Positions 63,430 to 64,000 of a stretch of DNA of 64,000 nt are shown here, piece after piece (within the stretch, counting starts at the first letter, position 1; the number at the start of each line of letters is the position of its first letter). The translations under genes were made by a program, and so were the position numbers. The notes under the pieces were generated by a model that saw only the letters and a list, made by a program, of their open reading frames with translations, did not search any database and was not told where the DNA came from. The stretch comes from Cristatella mucedo (taxonomy: Eukaryota > Bryozoa > Phylactolaemata > Cristatellidae), in assembly GCA_009760855.2 (NCBI GenBank), contig WPIO01000011.1, positions 978,501 to 1,042,500 on the forward strand, written 5' to 3'.

Positions 63430-64000
63430 TGACCCCTATTCCCTCTGGCTCTGCCACCGCTTGCGCCTGTATTCGTTTGTGCCTTCTGGCATTTAAATTC
63501 TTTCGGCTTCCTTGCTGACATTTACATTTGGGTGTCAGTAGACGTTCTCCTATTTGATGGAGATAAGACCAACTCAATGGTTTTAAGGAAAACATAAAGT
63601 CACTCAGTAACTGCAAAGCCTGGCCTTCATAATAAGCTCGACCAGAATCTCTCCTGTAACCTTTGCATGGAATTATGAGCGTCCAGTTCAATAGTGGCCT
63701 TTTATCAGATGATCACATCAGGACCACAGCCCAGTCTCACTGCTTCCACCAAGATAGCATTGCAAAAAATTTGCTTGTACATGGATGAAGTTACAAAAGC
63801 AATGCTATTTCGTACATTCGGTACATCTCATCTAGAATTATGTAACTCGCTACTTGCAGGTCATCTTACCCACACAGTAAGACGCTTATGGTTGGCGCAA
63901 AACTCTGCAAATAGGCTTGTCTGTAGCGAACGCTGCCATTTCCATGGGTACTAGACTTCTCTCCGATTCTCCATCTCTGACTCCCATCAAGAAGCATATC
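63430..64000 (+). mobile_element. Degraded LINE-1f, running off the window
   Basis: LFDGDKTNSMVLRK-like, then CNSLLAGHLTHTVRRLWLAQ and NSANRLVCSE, the RT thumb region with many changes. Continues past the right edge. Confidence 0.75.

Overview
The window looks like nuclear DNA from an invertebrate animal. Its genes are intron-split with GT-AG junctions. It carries animal signalling domains (RING, TRAF-type zinc fingers, MATH/TRAF-C, CARD, caspase p20), long simple repeats, and a dense load of non-LTR retrotransposons and tRNA-derived SINEs. The sequence alone does not fix the phylum.

Three host genes could be assembled by splice-phase logic. (1) TRAF gene, plus strand, 53,602-61,480: eight exons join in frame into a 458-residue protein with a RING finger, a run of TRAF-type zinc fingers, a short helical stretch and a C-terminal MATH/TRAF-C domain. 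A poly(A) signal lies at 62,210. (2) CARD-caspase gene, minus strand, 9,818 down to 3,197: the first half of a CARD at 9,684-9,818, the second half plus a linker at 3,689-4,009, and the start of the caspase p20 subunit at 3,197-3,385. Exons for the catalytic His and Cys and for p10 were not found. (3) CARD-only gene, minus strand, upstream of (2): a CARD first half at about 31,154-31,321 and a CARD second half ending in a stop at 19,486-19,626. Genes 2 and 3 split the CARD at the equivalent place, in phase 0, and are probably tandem duplicates. CARD, caspase and TRAF proteins act in apoptotic and innate immune signalling in animals, so the window holds a small death/immunity neighbourhood.

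Layout. 1-3,190: LINE fragments, a G-tract cluster and a degenerate TTTAGGG tract. 3,197-9,818: CARD-caspase, with LINE fragments in its first intron. 9,820-31,420: the CARD-only gene with an 11.5-kb intron full of LINEs and SINEs, plus an LTR-like element with 163-bp tandem repeats and the most complete LINE copy (23,450-26,868). 31,440-52,500: mostly transposon-derived, including nested LINEs, a hAT transposase relic with a BED finger, a pogo/Tigger-like MITE with TA duplication, a 13-bp minisatellite and a 45-bp palindrome. 52,500-62,220: GC-rich TRAF locus with long (CT)n arrays and many perfect short palindromes in its introns. 62,220-64,000: intergenic, ending in another LINE fragment.

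The main LINE family (called LINE-1f here) encodes an AP endonuclease and an RT with a YADD box of the CR1/L2 type and ends in (ATT)n. Its 3' hairpin tail is shared by the commonest SINE (SINE-1), which suggests that the LINE machinery moves the SINE. A second tRNA-derived SINE (SINE-2) and a second LINE family (LINE-2f) are also present. Most other long open frames here are translations of (CT)n, (TA)n or minisatellite DNA.
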